Below, piece after piece: positions 1-7,808 of a stretch of DNA of 64,000 bases. Made by a program: the position numbers and the translations under genes. Source of the DNA: RUG563 sp045590215. Lineage in GTDB: Bacteria; Bacillota; Clostridia; Christensenellales; Aristaeellaceae. The stretch spans positions 1 through 64,000 of the forward strand of contig JAZNQO010000027.1 of the NCBI GenBank assembly GCA_045590215.1, written 5' to 3'. Within the stretch, counting starts at the first letter, position 1. Every line of letters begins with the position of its first letter. The notes under the pieces are model-generated. The model was given only the letters and a program-made list of their open reading frames with translations. It was not told where the DNA came from and ran no database searches.

Positions 1-232
1 GTAAAAACTGAAAATAAGGAAAACAACGGGAATCCAAATAAACGGTAAACAGACGGCATGCGCAGGACTGAAAATCAACGAAGAAGTCAGGGCATGCGAA
101 AAACCCTTCTTTGCCGAACAGGTTTCAATCGGCAGAAGACATTGACATAGATACTTGATATAGATGTCGTGTGCGGCCAATGAAAGACCGAACAAAGAAA
201 GGACAGTTTATTACGATACCTGAAAAGCATTT

Positions 233-286
233 CGCGGAGCACCGTGAGAACGCTTGCGGTGCTCCGTGATTTTTGCTTTGTTTTTT
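233..286 (+). terminator. Intrinsic terminator of an off-window gene
   Basis: A 10-bp GC-rich stem (235-244 with 257-266) is followed by a T-rich run at 270-286. It points rightward and probably ends a transcript entering from the left edge. I see no supported gene in 1-232. Confidence 0.6.
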
Positions 287-347
287 CAGCAATGACTGAA
301 AAAACAGGATGGGGCGCAAAAAGAAAAAAGAAATTCAAAAAAAACAG

Positions 348-376
348 TTGACAAAATGCGGCTCATCGTGTATTAT
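348..376 (+). promoter_or_regulatory. Promoter of the tRNA operon
   Basis: TTGACA at 348-353 and TATTAT at 371-376 are separated by exactly 17 bp. This near-consensus sigma-A promoter starts about 50 bp before the first tRNA, as expected for a strongly expressed stable-RNA operon. Confidence 0.85.
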
Positions 377-428
377 ATATTTCGTCGCCGCGCTCGACAC
401 AATCAAGCGATGCGGGGGATACCAACTC

Positions 429-504
429 GGGAGCATAGCTCAGTTGGGAGAGCATCTGCCTTACAAGCAGAGGGTCACAGGTTCGAGCCCTGTTGTTCCC
501 ACCA
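429..504 (+). tRNA. tRNA-Val (anticodon TAC)
   Basis: Full cloverleaf: the acceptor GGGAGCA pairs with TGTTCCC (one G-T wobble), the anticodon loop CTTACAA reads valine codons, the T-loop is TTCGAGC, and CCA is encoded at 502-504. First tRNA of a six-gene cluster. Confidence 0.95.
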
Positions 505-515
505 ATTTCATAAGT

Positions 516-592
516 GGCGCGGTAGTTCAGTCGGTTAGAATGCCAGCCTGTCACGCTGGAGGTCGAGGGTTCGAGCCCCTTCCGCGTCGCCA
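516..592 (+). tRNA. tRNA-Asp (anticodon GTC)
   Basis: Acceptor GGCGCGG pairs with CCGCGTC, the anticodon loop is CTGTCAC, the T-loop TTCGAGC, discriminator G589 (the usual aspartate identity base), and CCA is encoded. It lies 11 bp after tRNA-Val. Confidence 0.95.
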
Positions 593-599
593 TTTTTTT

Positions 600-675
600 G
601 CCTTGGTAGCTCAGTCGGTAGAGCAGTAGACTGAAAATCTACGTGTCGGTGGTTCGATTCCGCCCCAAGGCACCA
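600..675 (+). tRNA. tRNA-Phe (anticodon GAA)
   Basis: Acceptor GCCTTGG pairs with CCAAGGC, the anticodon loop is CTGAAAA, the T-loop TTCGATT, discriminator A672, and CCA is encoded at 673-675. All stems pair. Confidence 0.95.
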
Positions 676-680
676 GATAT

Positions 681-755
681 GCGGTAGTAGCTCAGTGGTA
701 GAGTGCCACCTTGCCAAGGTGGATGTCGCGAGTCCGAATCTCGTCTACCGCTCCA
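681..755 (+). tRNA. tRNA-Gly (anticodon GCC)
   Basis: Acceptor GCGGTAG pairs with CTACCGC, the anticodon stem CCACC/GGTGG is perfect, and CCA is encoded. Oddity: the T-loop is TCCGAAT, with C where nearly all tRNAs have the U that becomes pseudouridine 55. The next tRNA-Gly shares this. Confidence 0.93.
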
Positions 756-759
756 CTGT

Positions 760-833
760 GCGGGTGTAGCTCAATGGTAGAGCTCCATCCTTCCAAGCTG
801 GCTACGTGGGTCCGATTCCCATCACCCGCTCCA
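760..833 (+). tRNA. tRNA-Gly (anticodon TCC), with a mismatched anticodon stem
   Basis: Acceptor GCGGGTG pairs with CACCCGC, and the anticodon TCC sits in the loop CTTCCAA. Two oddities: the anticodon stem CCATC/GCTGG has a T-C mismatch (788 against 798, the 30:40 pair), and the T-loop TCCGATT has C at position 55. The other stems are intact, so it is probably functional, though decay or a sequencing error is possible. Confidence 0.85.
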
Positions 834-837
834 AGAT

Positions 838-913
838 GCACCATTAGCTCAGTTGGTAGAGCACCTGACTCTTAATCAGGGTGTCCCGGGTTCGAGTCCC
901 TGATGGTGCACCA
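838..913 (+). tRNA. tRNA-Lys (anticodon CTT)
   Basis: Acceptor GCACCAT pairs with ATGGTGC, the anticodon loop is CTCTTAA, the T-loop TTCGAGT, discriminator A910, and CCA is encoded. The T-stem CCGGG/CCCTG has one C-T mismatch (887 against 901). Last tRNA of the cluster. Confidence 0.92.
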
Positions 914-914
914 G

Positions 915-945
915 AAAGCACTTGTGAAAGCAAGTGCTTTTTTTG
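915..945 (+). terminator. Terminator of the tRNA operon
   Basis: Perfect 10-bp stem (915-924 with 931-940), 6-nt loop, then a run of Ts. It begins 2 bp after the CCA of tRNA-Lys. Confidence 0.9.
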
Positions 946-970
946 TTCCCCTTGCAGCATAAGCAACCAA

Positions 971-1001
971 AATGAGCATCCGTTTTTATCGGATGCTCAT
1001 T
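971..1001 (-). terminator. Perfect 12-bp hairpin after the XRE/GNAT remnant
   Basis: 971-982 pairs perfectly with 990-1001 around a 7-nt loop. On the minus strand it is followed by TTTT, so it may be a weak terminator. It is also preceded by CATAAGCAA (958-966) and has GAGCATCC in its arm, features it shares with the right-end hairpin of the cassette at 29.7-31.0 kb. Confidence 0.5.
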
Positions 1002-1019
1002 GGCTGTATATGGATTTCT

Positions 1020-1202
1020 TTATTCTTTTATAATTTCCCCGGCGGAAAGCTCCACCCAGGCCGGGCGGAAGCCGCATTTGATGACATTGCGGACGGAGGC
1101 CACGTTGCACCAGGCCGCGGAATAGAAAGGCACTTTCTCCCGTTCCAGAATTTCCAAAGCCAGGCGGCTGGTGACGGCGGCAGCGTTTCTTCTGCCGGCG
1201 TA
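1020..1202 (-). pseudogene. C-terminal remnant of a GNAT acetyltransferase
   Basis: Read on the minus strand from 1202 to the TAA at 1020-1022, in a frame different from the XRE reading frame upstream, the sequence gives about 60 residues that look like the end of a GNAT N-acetyltransferase. It has a helix LALEILEREKV, then PFYSAAWCN, VASVRNVIKCGF and RPAWVEL, the usual order of acetyl-CoA-fold motifs near the C-terminus. No start codon, ribosome binding site or N-terminal acetyltransferase half exists here. A deletion seems to have joined this tail to the XRE gene. Family assignment rests on motif resemblance only. Confidence 0.6.
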
Positions 1203-1387
1203 TTCAGCAAATCATTCACCGATATTTCCAAGACTTCGGCAATTCTTTGCAGCGTTTCCGCATCCGGCACCGAAAGCCCCTTTTCCCATTTGGAGACGGT
1301 CTGCCGCACCACATGGAGCTGAATAGCCAAGGATTCCTGGGTGTGTCCCTTCTTTTGACGATACAGTTTCAAATTCTCGCTGAGCAT
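1028..1387 (-). CDS. XRE-family regulator, truncated and read out of frame into a GNAT remnant
   Basis: Residues 1-62 form a clear Cro/C1-type helix-turn-helix (QKKGHTQESLA, VRQTVSKWEKGLSVPD, LQRIAEVLEISVNDLL). After this the reading frame becomes proline/tryptophan-rich and has no family resemblance, while the adjacent frame encodes a GNAT tail. A strong ribosome binding site (AAAGGAGGG) precedes the ATG at 1387, so the DNA-binding domain could still be made. It would carry about 57 nonsense residues. The original partner domain is lost. Probably a degenerating gene. Confidence 0.6.
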   Translation of the reverse strand: MLSENLKLYRQKKGHTQESLAIQLHVVRQTVSKWEKGLSVPDAETLQRIAEVLEISVNDLLNTPAEETLPPSPAAWLWKFWNGRKCLSIPRPGATWPPSAMSSNAASARPGWSFPPGKL

Positions 1388-1492
1388 CCTTCATGCCCTC
1401 CTTTCGTGGCTTCAGCATACGCCCGGATGAAAAACAAAAGCAAGCAACGCAAAATAACAACACCGCAACAGCTCAAAAAATGCCCTTTGCGC

Positions 1493-1858
1493 CTATTTTT
1501 CACCTGCGCCACGGAGCAAACTTTCCGGCGCAATATCAAAAAGCCGGGCGAGTGCCATCAGATTGGCGGTGCTGGGGGAAGAAAGGCCGCTTTCCCATTT
1601 GGACACCGCCTGACGGCTGACCCCCAGATGCTCCGCCACAAATTCCTGCGTCATCCGGCATTGCAGCCGCTTTTCCTTGATGGTTTCGCCCAGCGTCTTT
1701 TGAAATTCTTCCTTTTCTTTTCGCACGGGCGCAGTGCGAAGATATTTCATCAACGCCCGGATCCCAAGCACCAATAAAAACAAAAACGCCGCTAACAAAA
1801 TAAGATTCAAACCTGTCACAAGAAAAGCTGTCAGGGAAAAGACTCTTTCTTTCATCAA
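1493..1858 (-). CDS. Membrane-anchored XRE-family transcriptional regulator
   Basis: A 121-residue protein with one hydrophobic segment at about residues 8-35 (LTAFLVTGLNLILLAAFLFL), a basic linker, and a C-terminal helix-turn-helix at about 55-110 (CRMTQEFVAEHLGVSRQAVSKWESG). The order, membrane helix first and DNA-binding domain last, suggests a regulator held at the membrane. The start has AGGAGGAATAGTTG just upstream. The ligand and targets are unknown. The first XRE gene lies about 100 bp downstream on the same strand. Confidence 0.8.
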   Translation of the reverse strand: MMKERVFSLTAFLVTGLNLILLAAFLFLLVLGIRALMKYLRTAPVRKEKEEFQKTLGETIKEKRLQCRMTQEFVAEHLGVSRQAVSKWESGLSSPSTANLMALARLFDIAPESLLRGAGEK

Positions 1859-2048
1859 CTATTCCTCCGTCCTTTTTTGTGCATATGATAATCCTAAAAG
1901 ATCAGTTGCGCCACCAACTATCTGGCAACTTTTCGGAAATTGCCCGGTTTTCTCTCTATTTTCTGAATTTCTTATGCAAAAAACGAATGGGTCTGTGCCA
2001 TAAAACAGATTATCATAATATTTGATGGAAAACAACGCTTTTGCGCTC

Positions 2049-2077
2049 TTTACGAACAGAAATTTATCCCGTATAAT
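2049..2077 (+). promoter_or_regulatory. Promoter of the GH120-type gene
   Basis: TTTACG at 2049-2054 and TATAAT at 2072-2077 with 17-bp spacing; the start codon is 47 bp downstream. The stretch 1859-2048 before it shows no gene. Confidence 0.65.
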
Positions 2078-2124
2078 GAAGGCAGCAACAATTCGTCATA
2101 TGTTGAATAAGGAGGACGATTCGC

Positions 2125-4098
2125 ATGATTTATTATGTCAATCAGGCTATGCCAATGCCCGGTGATGGAAGCAAAACCCGTCCCTTCCGCACCATTTCCG
2201 AAGCAGCCAAGCTGGCCATGCCCGGCGATGAAGTATGGGTCTATCCCGGCATTTACCGGGAATATGTGAACCCCGAAAGAGGCGGCACAGAGGAAAAACG
2301 CATTGTGTATCGCTCCGTGGAGCCGCTCGGTGCCGTCATCACCGGAGCCGAAATCGTAACCGGCTGGGAAAAGAAGGAAGGCTCCGTCTGGGTCAAGCGC
2401 ATTGACAACGGCATCTTCGGCAAATTCAACCCCTACATCGAAGAAGTGTACGGCGATTGGTATTTCGCCCCCACCGTACGCCACACCGGCTGCGTTTACT
2501 TAAACGACCGTGCCATGTACGAAGCCCTCACCATGGAAGAAATGGAAAAGGGCGAAATCTATACCCCCTCCTGGGAGCCGGAATATTCCATCTATAAGTG
2601 GTTCGCCGTGCAGGATGGCAAGGAAACCGTGATCTACGCCAATTTTCAGGATAAGAACCCCAACGAAGAAAAGGTGGAAATCAATGTGCGCCGCCGCTGC
2701 TTCTTCCCCGAAGAAACAGGCCGGGGCTATATCACTTTCTCCGGCTTCAAGGTAGAAAAAGCCGCCACCACCTGGGCTCCCCCCGCCGCTTTCCAGGACG
2801 GCATGGTGGGCCCCCACTGGAGTAAAGGCTGGATCATTGAAGACTGCGATATTTCCAACAGCAAATGCTGCGGCATTTCCCTCGGCAAATATTACGACCC
2901 GGAAAACGACCATTATTTCACAACGAAGCACTTAAAATCCCCCACCCAGATGGAGCGTGACGCCCTGTGCCGGGGGCAATATCACGGCTGGCTGAAGGAA
3001 AAAGTGGGCAGCCATATCGTGCGCCGCTGCCATATCCATCACTGCGAGCAGACGGGCATCGTAGGCCGCATGGGGGCCGTTTTCTCCCTCATCGAGGATA
3101 ACCACATCCATAACATCAATAACATGCAGGAGCTGGGCGGTGCCGAAATCAGCGGCATCAAGCTCCACGCCGCCATTGATGTTACCATGCGCCGCAACCA
3201 TATCCACCACTGCACCATGGGCATCTGGTGTGACTGGCAGGCGCAGGGCACCCGCATCAGCCAGAACTTCCTGCACCATAACGAACGCCCCGATTGCTGC
3301 ACTTGGGCAGAGGGCGGCATGGAAAGCCAGGATATTTTCGTGGAAGTGAGCCACGGCCCCACCCTGATCGACAATAACATCCTTCTTTCCCGTGTTTCCC
3401 TGCGCATTGCAACCCAGGGCGTCGCCATGGTGCATAACCTGTGCATGGGCACGTTCACCTTCGTTGGCGGCGGCACGGGCGACCGCTACACCCCCTACCA
3501 CATCCGTCACCGCACGGAAGTGGCCGGGTTCATGACCTTCCTCCATGGGGACGACCGCTTCTATAACAACATCTTCGTGCAGGGCTTCGATCCGAACAGC
3601 GAAATCCGTCAGGGCGAGCCAGGGGAAAAGGAACGCATCTGCGGCACCTGGCAGTTTGACGAATATCCCACCTACGACGAATGGATCAGCTGGTTTGATC
3701 TGGATGTGAAGCGTCCCAACATGATGAAACTGGATAAATATCATCGTTCTCATCTGCCCGTCTGGGCCAGCGGCAACGCCTACTTCAATGGTGCCAAGGC
3801 ATGGCAGCATGAAAAGAAGAATCTGGTGGCAGAGGGCGTGAAGGTGGAGCTTATCGAAAAGGACGGCAGCTACGCCCTGAAAACCAATGTGTATGATGCG
3901 CTGCAGGGCTTTGCATGCGGCATCATCGACAGCGATATTCTGGGCTGCGCCTTTGAGCCGGAACAGCGTTTTGAAAATAACGACGGCTCCCCCATCACCT
4001 TCGACAGCGACTTCTTCGGCTCCCATCGCGGCATTGCTCCCCTGCCCGGCCCCTTTGCCTCCCCCGTCACCGAAGATACCCTTATCTGGAAGGACTAA
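2125..4098 (+). CDS. GH120-type beta-xylosidase (parallel beta-helix)
   Basis: 657 residues without signal peptide, so cytosolic. It opens with a DUF1565-like beta-helix cap (YVNQ...GDGSKTRPFRTISEA, then GDEVWVYPGIYREYV) and continues with right-handed beta-helix repeats (HHCEQTGIVG, DNHIHNINN, RRNHIHHC). The order of motifs matches GH120 beta-xylosidases as I remember them (the XylC type). Asp370 in WCDW fits the family nucleophile and Glu407 in FVEVSHGP the acid/base. The expected reaction is release of xylose from xylo-oligosaccharides. AAGGAGG precedes the ATG. No xylan transporter or xylose genes lie nearby, so it stands alone. Confidence 0.8.
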   Translation: MIYYVNQAMPMPGDGSKTRPFRTISEAAKLAMPGDEVWVYPGIYREYVNPERGGTEEKRIVYRSVEPLGAVITGAEIVTGWEKKEGSVWVKRIDNGIFGKFNPYIEEVYGDWYFAPTVRHTGCVYLNDRAMYEALTMEEMEKGEIYTPSWEPEYSIYKWFAVQDGKETVIYANFQDKNPNEEKVEINVRRRCFFPEETGRGYITFSGFKVEKAATTWAPPAAFQDGMVGPHWSKGWIIEDCDISNSKCCGISLGKYYDPENDHYFTTKHLKSPTQMERDALCRGQYHGWLKEKVGSHIVRRCHIHHCEQTGIVGRMGAVFSLIEDNHIHNINNMQELGGAEISGIKLHAAIDVTMRRNHIHHCTMGIWCDWQAQGTRISQNFLHHNERPDCCTWAEGGMESQDIFVEVSHGPTLIDNNILLSRVSLRIATQGVAMVHNLCMGTFTFVGGGTGDRYTPYHIRHRTEVAGFMTFLHGDDRFYNNIFVQGFDPNSEIRQGEPGEKERICGTWQFDEYPTYDEWISWFDLDVKRPNMMKLDKYHRSHLPVWASGNAYFNGAKAWQHEKKNLVAEGVKVELIEKDGSYALKTNVYDALQGFACGIIDSDILGCAFEPEQRFENNDGSPITFDSDFFGSHRGIAPLPGPFASPVTEDTLIWKD

Positions 4099-4165
4099 CA
4101 ATAGCAGCAAAAGGCTGTCCCCCCTGTGGTTTGGCAGAACAAATTTTGCATTGAGATGGACGAAG

Positions 4166-4191
4166 CAGGGGATTTCTCGTCCCCTGTACCC
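4166..4191. repeat. Single hairpin of the dispersed multi-hairpin repeat
   Basis: CAGGGG at 4166-4171 pairs with CCCCTG at 4181-4186, followed by TACCC. The same hairpin and flank occur at 24182-24208, and relatives at 29498, 31103 and 61342. The rest of 4099-4289 shows no gene. Confidence 0.6.
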
Positions 4192-4289
4192 ATCCTGGGA
4201 AGAAGCATAGATTATCTATGTAATTACTTCCGCATGAGGCTTGAAAAACAAAATGTTGCAGCCACGGGCATAAAGAAAACATGAAAAAT

Positions 4290-4332
4290 GGCAGGAAAGA
4301 AAGCTCGCTTTCTTCCTGCCGTTTTCTTTTTT
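4290..4332. terminator. Terminator between convergent genes
   Basis: A stem of about 14 bp (4290-4304 with 4307-4320, one bulged A) is followed by GTTTTCTTTTTT and, on the other strand, by an A/T-rich run. It can serve both the GH120-type gene and the convergent Wzz-like gene. Confidence 0.75.
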
Positions 4333-4408
4333 CCGGATGCTTGTCTATTCTCTCTGTTTAGCGTCTCTCATCTCGGAACAGCCTTCTTTTATACGAGAAA
4401 GTGCACCT

Positions 4409-5536
4409 TCATTTCCGGCGATAGGCACGGAACTTTTCGGAGCGGTAATAATACCGCCGGTTCATAAATGTATCAAAATCCACTCCGGTCAGAACAACCC
4501 CCATCGCCGGGCAGCATGCCCTTGCCAGTTCCTCGGCCGCCATGCGAAGATCTTTTTCGCTGCCCCGGCCGGCTTCCGCTATAATGAGTGCGCCATCCGT
4601 ATGCCGTGCCATTTCCAAAGCTTCTGCTCCTTCGCAGATGCCGGATGACATCACCAGCAATACCTTTTCATTCCGCATGGCCAACGCATCGGCCAGAGCC
4701 TTGCCGATAACAGATAGGTCTTCCTCCTCATAGCGGCTGGTGAGCAAAAGCGTTTTCTTCCCTTCGCCCAAAACGGCCACCTGCGCCGCCAGATGGCGCA
4801 CAGCCTTGCCATAAGCGGCGTTTTCCTTTTCCGGCAGCACAGCCAGGGCAGAAAGCCCGGCAGCATGCACATCTTCCGGGGTTTTCGGGGCATCGTCCAA
4901 GATAAACCGCACCGTCAGAAGCCCCATAGCCGCCAAAGCTCCTACCATAAACCCTATCAGCGTTTGCAGGATATGGCTGCCCAAGGCCGGGGCAGCAGGC
5001 AGCTGCGCCTCGGAAAAAAGTTCAGCTTCCGCCCCCTTCATTTTCCGGGCAATAAAATCCCGTCCGGCCTCGGCATAGGCGTTGGCTATGTCCCTTGTCT
5101 CTTCCGGGTCATTGCCGCCGATGGTGATATACAAAACCCGGCTGTCCGCAGGATAACTGATGTCCGGCAACGCCTGCATTTGCTTTATGGTGTATGGCAG
5201 CTTCAGCTTTTCCTTCACCGCCGCATGCACTTCCCACGCCGAAAGTGCTTCTTTATAATCCTGCATCAGCAAAGAGCCCATTTGCAGGCTGGTGATATTT
5301 AAGGGCTCCTCCTGCTGGGTGGCCACATAGATTTTCGCCGTAGCGGTGTAAAGAGGCTTGGTTTTCCACGCCATCAGGCCAAACAGCAAAGCCCCGATCA
5401 AGGCCGCCAGCAGAATATAGTGAATTTTGCTGCATCCATTGTAAAGCAAGGCCATCCAATCGACCCCCTTGCTTTTTGCCGGGGATAGATGCCTTTTTTC
5501 TTCCATTATATTATCGCTTCTGTACACCTGCGCCAT
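4409..5536 (-). CDS. Wzz/CpsC-type chain-length or polysaccharide export protein
   Basis: 375 residues with the Wzz topology: a membrane helix at about 37-55 (IHYILLAALIGALLFGL), an extracytoplasmic region starting YTATAKIYVATQQ with ISYPADSRVLYITI and DPEETRDIANAYAE, and a second helix (LQTLIGFMVGALAAMGLL). The cytoplasmic part resembles a CpsD/Wze ATPase fold but lacks a Walker A glycine-lysine motif (it has ..EGKKTLLLTSRYEEED), so probably no kinase activity. No glycosyltransferases are adjacent. The start is uncertain: a Met at residue 28 is also preceded by AAGGGGG. Confidence 0.7.
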   Translation of the reverse strand: MAQVYRSDNIMEEKRHLSPAKSKGVDWMALLYNGCSKIHYILLAALIGALLFGLMAWKTKPLYTATAKIYVATQQEEPLNITSLQMGSLLMQDYKEALSAWEVHAAVKEKLKLPYTIKQMQALPDISYPADSRVLYITIGGNDPEETRDIANAYAEAGRDFIARKMKGAEAELFSEAQLPAAPALGSHILQTLIGFMVGALAAMGLLTVRFILDDAPKTPEDVHAAGLSALAVLPEKENAAYGKAVRHLAAQVAVLGEGKKTLLLTSRYEEEDLSVIGKALADALAMRNEKVLLVMSSGICEGAEALEMARHTDGALIIAEAGRGSEKDLRMAAEELARACCPAMGVVLTGVDFDTFMNRRYYYRSEKFRAYRRK

Positions 5537-5552
5537 GCCCGCTTCTTCCTTT

Positions 5553-5582
5553 ATTCTAAATTGATACGAATATGTATATCAA
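5553..5582 (-). promoter_or_regulatory. Possible promoter of the Wzz-like gene
   Basis: On the minus strand TTGATA (5577-5582) and TAGAAT (5553-5558) lie 18 bp apart. The -10 is only 17 bp from the ATG at 5536, which leaves little room for a leader and would favour the internal start. Confidence 0.35.
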
Positions 5583-5724
5583 AAACGTTCTGTCTTCCCT
5601 GTCAGTTTACTATATCTGCCCCCGGCTGTCAAACGCAAAACCGTGTTTGTATACAATCCATCCCATATTTCGCAAATTTTTGCGCATATTCTTTCATAAA
5701 TACGGATAAAAAACAATAATTCCC

Positions 5725-5754
5725 TTGCCACCATCCCCCGGTCAAGTGTATCAT
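5725..5754 (+). promoter_or_regulatory. Promoter of the oligopeptide transporter operon
   Basis: TTGCCA at 5725-5730 and TATCAT at 5749-5754, spacer 18 bp, 41 bp before the start codon. Confidence 0.65.
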
Positions 5755-5795
5755 AGGTGTTGATCATATTCATCTATATCGAAGGAGGTTTCCCC

Positions 5796-7724
5796 ATGAA
5801 ACGCTTGACTGCACTTTTGCTGAGCATGATGATGCTCTTCAGCTTTGCCGTCTCCGGCGCGCAGGCAGAAGATGCCGCCGCCAAGGCCAAGGCCATCATC
5901 GACGGCAAAGAATTTGAAACCACTTACAACACCTATTTCTCCTCTTCCTACTCCTCTTTCAACTACTACAGCACCGCCTATGCCACCGTCCGTGAAATCG
6001 TGGCCAACTGCATCGACGGTCTGGTAGAGCCGGACATCTACGGCGTGTATAAGCCTTCTCTGGCTGAAGACTGGACGGTCAATGACGACCAGACGGTCTG
6101 GACCTTCAAAATCCGTGAAGGCCTCAAGTGGATCGATCATACCGGTGCTGAAACCGAATATGCCCTCACCGCGCAGGACTTTGTGGACGGCATCCGCTAC
6201 ATCGGCGATCCCAAGAACGATGCCTATTCCCTGCGTGTGGTGCGCAACCTGATCTCCGGCCTGTATGACTATTACTGGCTGCTGGACGATATCGACTGCG
6301 AACTGGTGACCGACAAGAACCGTGAAGATGTGGTCGCTTCCTTCGATGAAATGGTGGGCGTAAAGGCTCTGGACGAATACACCGTGCAGTACACCCTGGA
6401 AAACAGTGCTCCCTACTTCCTGTCCCTCATCGAAAGCAGCATGCTGATGCTGCCCGTGGAATATGACTATGCTATGGCTCTTGGCGATGACTTTGCCGTG
6501 GATAACGAACACATGCTCTACTGCGGTGCATATTATGTGTCCGCTTTTGAGCGTGACAAGGCCATCACCCTGACCGCTAACCCCTTCTACTGGGACAAGG
6601 CCAATATCACCCTGGACACCGTTGAATATCAGATGATTCCCGACGGCACCACTTCCCTCGAAATGTTCAAGCGTGGCATGATCGACTATACCAGCGTGGA
6701 ATCCGAAGCCTATGATTCCCTGAAGGGCACCGAATATGCCGATAACCTGCTGCCCACCAGCCATTCTTTCTCCACCAACTACCTCTGGCTGGACTTTGAC
6801 GGCAAGAACACCGAATTCAAAACCTTCATCAATAACGAAAACTTCCGCAAGGCCCTTCTGTACTCCATGGATCGTGAAGTGCTGGCCGCCCTGCGTGAGC
6901 CTGTAGACCCTGCCCGTATCCTGCGCAATACCATCAACGCTGAAGGTGCCATCTATGACGCCAACGGCAAGGATTACACCGACTATAGCCCCCTGAAGGA
7001 AATCAAGGAAACCAACTACAATAACCCCCAGCTGGCCCGTGAATACATGAACAAGGCCATCGCCGAGCTCTGCGACGAAAACGGCAACATCATCGGCGTC
7101 GAAGCCGGCACTGTGGATTACCTGCCCGTGTGCTCCTTCGATATCGACGGCAAGCTGCCCGTGACCATCTGCTACGTTGGCACCGATGACGAAGAAGAAA
7201 TCATCATGGCCCAGCTGTTCAAGGCCATGATCGAAGAATCTCTGGGTGCTGAAAATGTGGACTTCCAGATTCAGGCCTTTGCCGGCTGGACCTACGGCAC
7301 TGTGGCTGATCCTTTGAACTACGACATCTATTTCGACTCCCTGTCCACCGGCTATGCCGATCCTTCCGGCATCCTGACCCGTGTGACCACCGATGGTGCC
7401 GAAAACGTGGGCAAGTACAACGTGCCCGAATTTGACGCTCTCATCGAAAAGGCTCTGGCCGCCAAAACCTTTGAAGAACGCCTGCAATACTTTGCCGAAG
7501 CCGAAGCTTACATCTGCGGCAATGGCTACATCATCCCCTTCATTTCCTCCCTGCGCGGCTATTACATGAGCAATTCCATCCCCTACACCAGCCCCCGCAC
7601 CCTCTACGGCAACGAAAAGTATAAGGGCACCCTGGTAATGGCCGAACCCCTGACCATGGATGAATACACCGTGCTGAAAGAAGCCTACGAAATCGAAAGA
7701 GACAAGGCTCTGGCCGGTCAGTAA
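5796..7724 (+). CDS. Oligopeptide ABC transporter, substrate-binding protein (SBP family 5)
   Basis: 642 residues, secreted. The N-terminus is a signal peptide (MKRLTALLLSMMMLFSFAVS) with likely cleavage after GAQA at residue 24. There is no lipobox cysteine, unusual for a Gram-positive binding protein, so how it stays at the cell surface is unclear. The body fits OppA/DppA: LAEDWTVNDDQTVWTFKIREG early on, then FVDGIRY and a C-terminal lobe. The start is set by GAAGGAGG at 5781-5788. First gene of an operon with two permeases and a double ATPase. Ligand unknown; peptides are likely. Confidence 0.9.
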   Translation: MKRLTALLLSMMMLFSFAVSGAQAEDAAAKAKAIIDGKEFETTYNTYFSSSYSSFNYYSTAYATVREIVANCIDGLVEPDIYGVYKPSLAEDWTVNDDQTVWTFKIREGLKWIDHTGAETEYALTAQDFVDGIRYIGDPKNDAYSLRVVRNLISGLYDYYWLLDDIDCELVTDKNREDVVASFDEMVGVKALDEYTVQYTLENSAPYFLSLIESSMLMLPVEYDYAMALGDDFAVDNEHMLYCGAYYVSAFERDKAITLTANPFYWDKANITLDTVEYQMIPDGTTSLEMFKRGMIDYTSVESEAYDSLKGTEYADNLLPTSHSFSTNYLWLDFDGKNTEFKTFINNENFRKALLYSMDREVLAALREPVDPARILRNTINAEGAIYDANGKDYTDYSPLKEIKETNYNNPQLAREYMNKAIAELCDENGNIIGVEAGTVDYLPVCSFDIDGKLPVTICYVGTDDEEEIIMAQLFKAMIEESLGAENVDFQIQAFAGWTYGTVADPLNYDIYFDSLSTGYADPSGILTRVTTDGAENVGKYNVPEFDALIEKALAAKTFEERLQYFAEAEAYICGNGYIIPFISSLRGYYMSNSIPYTSPRTLYGNEKYKGTLVMAEPLTMDEYTVLKEAYEIERDKALAGQ

Positions 7725-7738
7725 ACCCCATAAAACAG

Positions 7739-7775
7739 CTTCGTCCTGCTCCATGCGGGCAGGACGAAGTTTTTT
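7739..7775 (+). terminator. Intra-operon terminator/attenuator after the binding protein
   Basis: An 11-bp stem (7739-7749 with 7759-7769) plus six Ts. Placed between binding protein and permease, it probably lets the binding protein be made in excess. Confidence 0.8.
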
Positions 7776-7808
7776 CACAGAAAAACATATTTGTTCCCGG
7801 AGGCAACT

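Noticed and set aside
309..629. Open frame running through the tRNA genes
   Set aside because: The sequence is fully explained by three tRNAs and their promoter.
5751..7778. 675-residue open frame on the minus strand over the binding-protein gene
   Set aside because: It is a shadow of the plus-strand gene, whose signal peptide, ribosome site and family match are clear; low-complexity Gly/Val/His content, no start signal.
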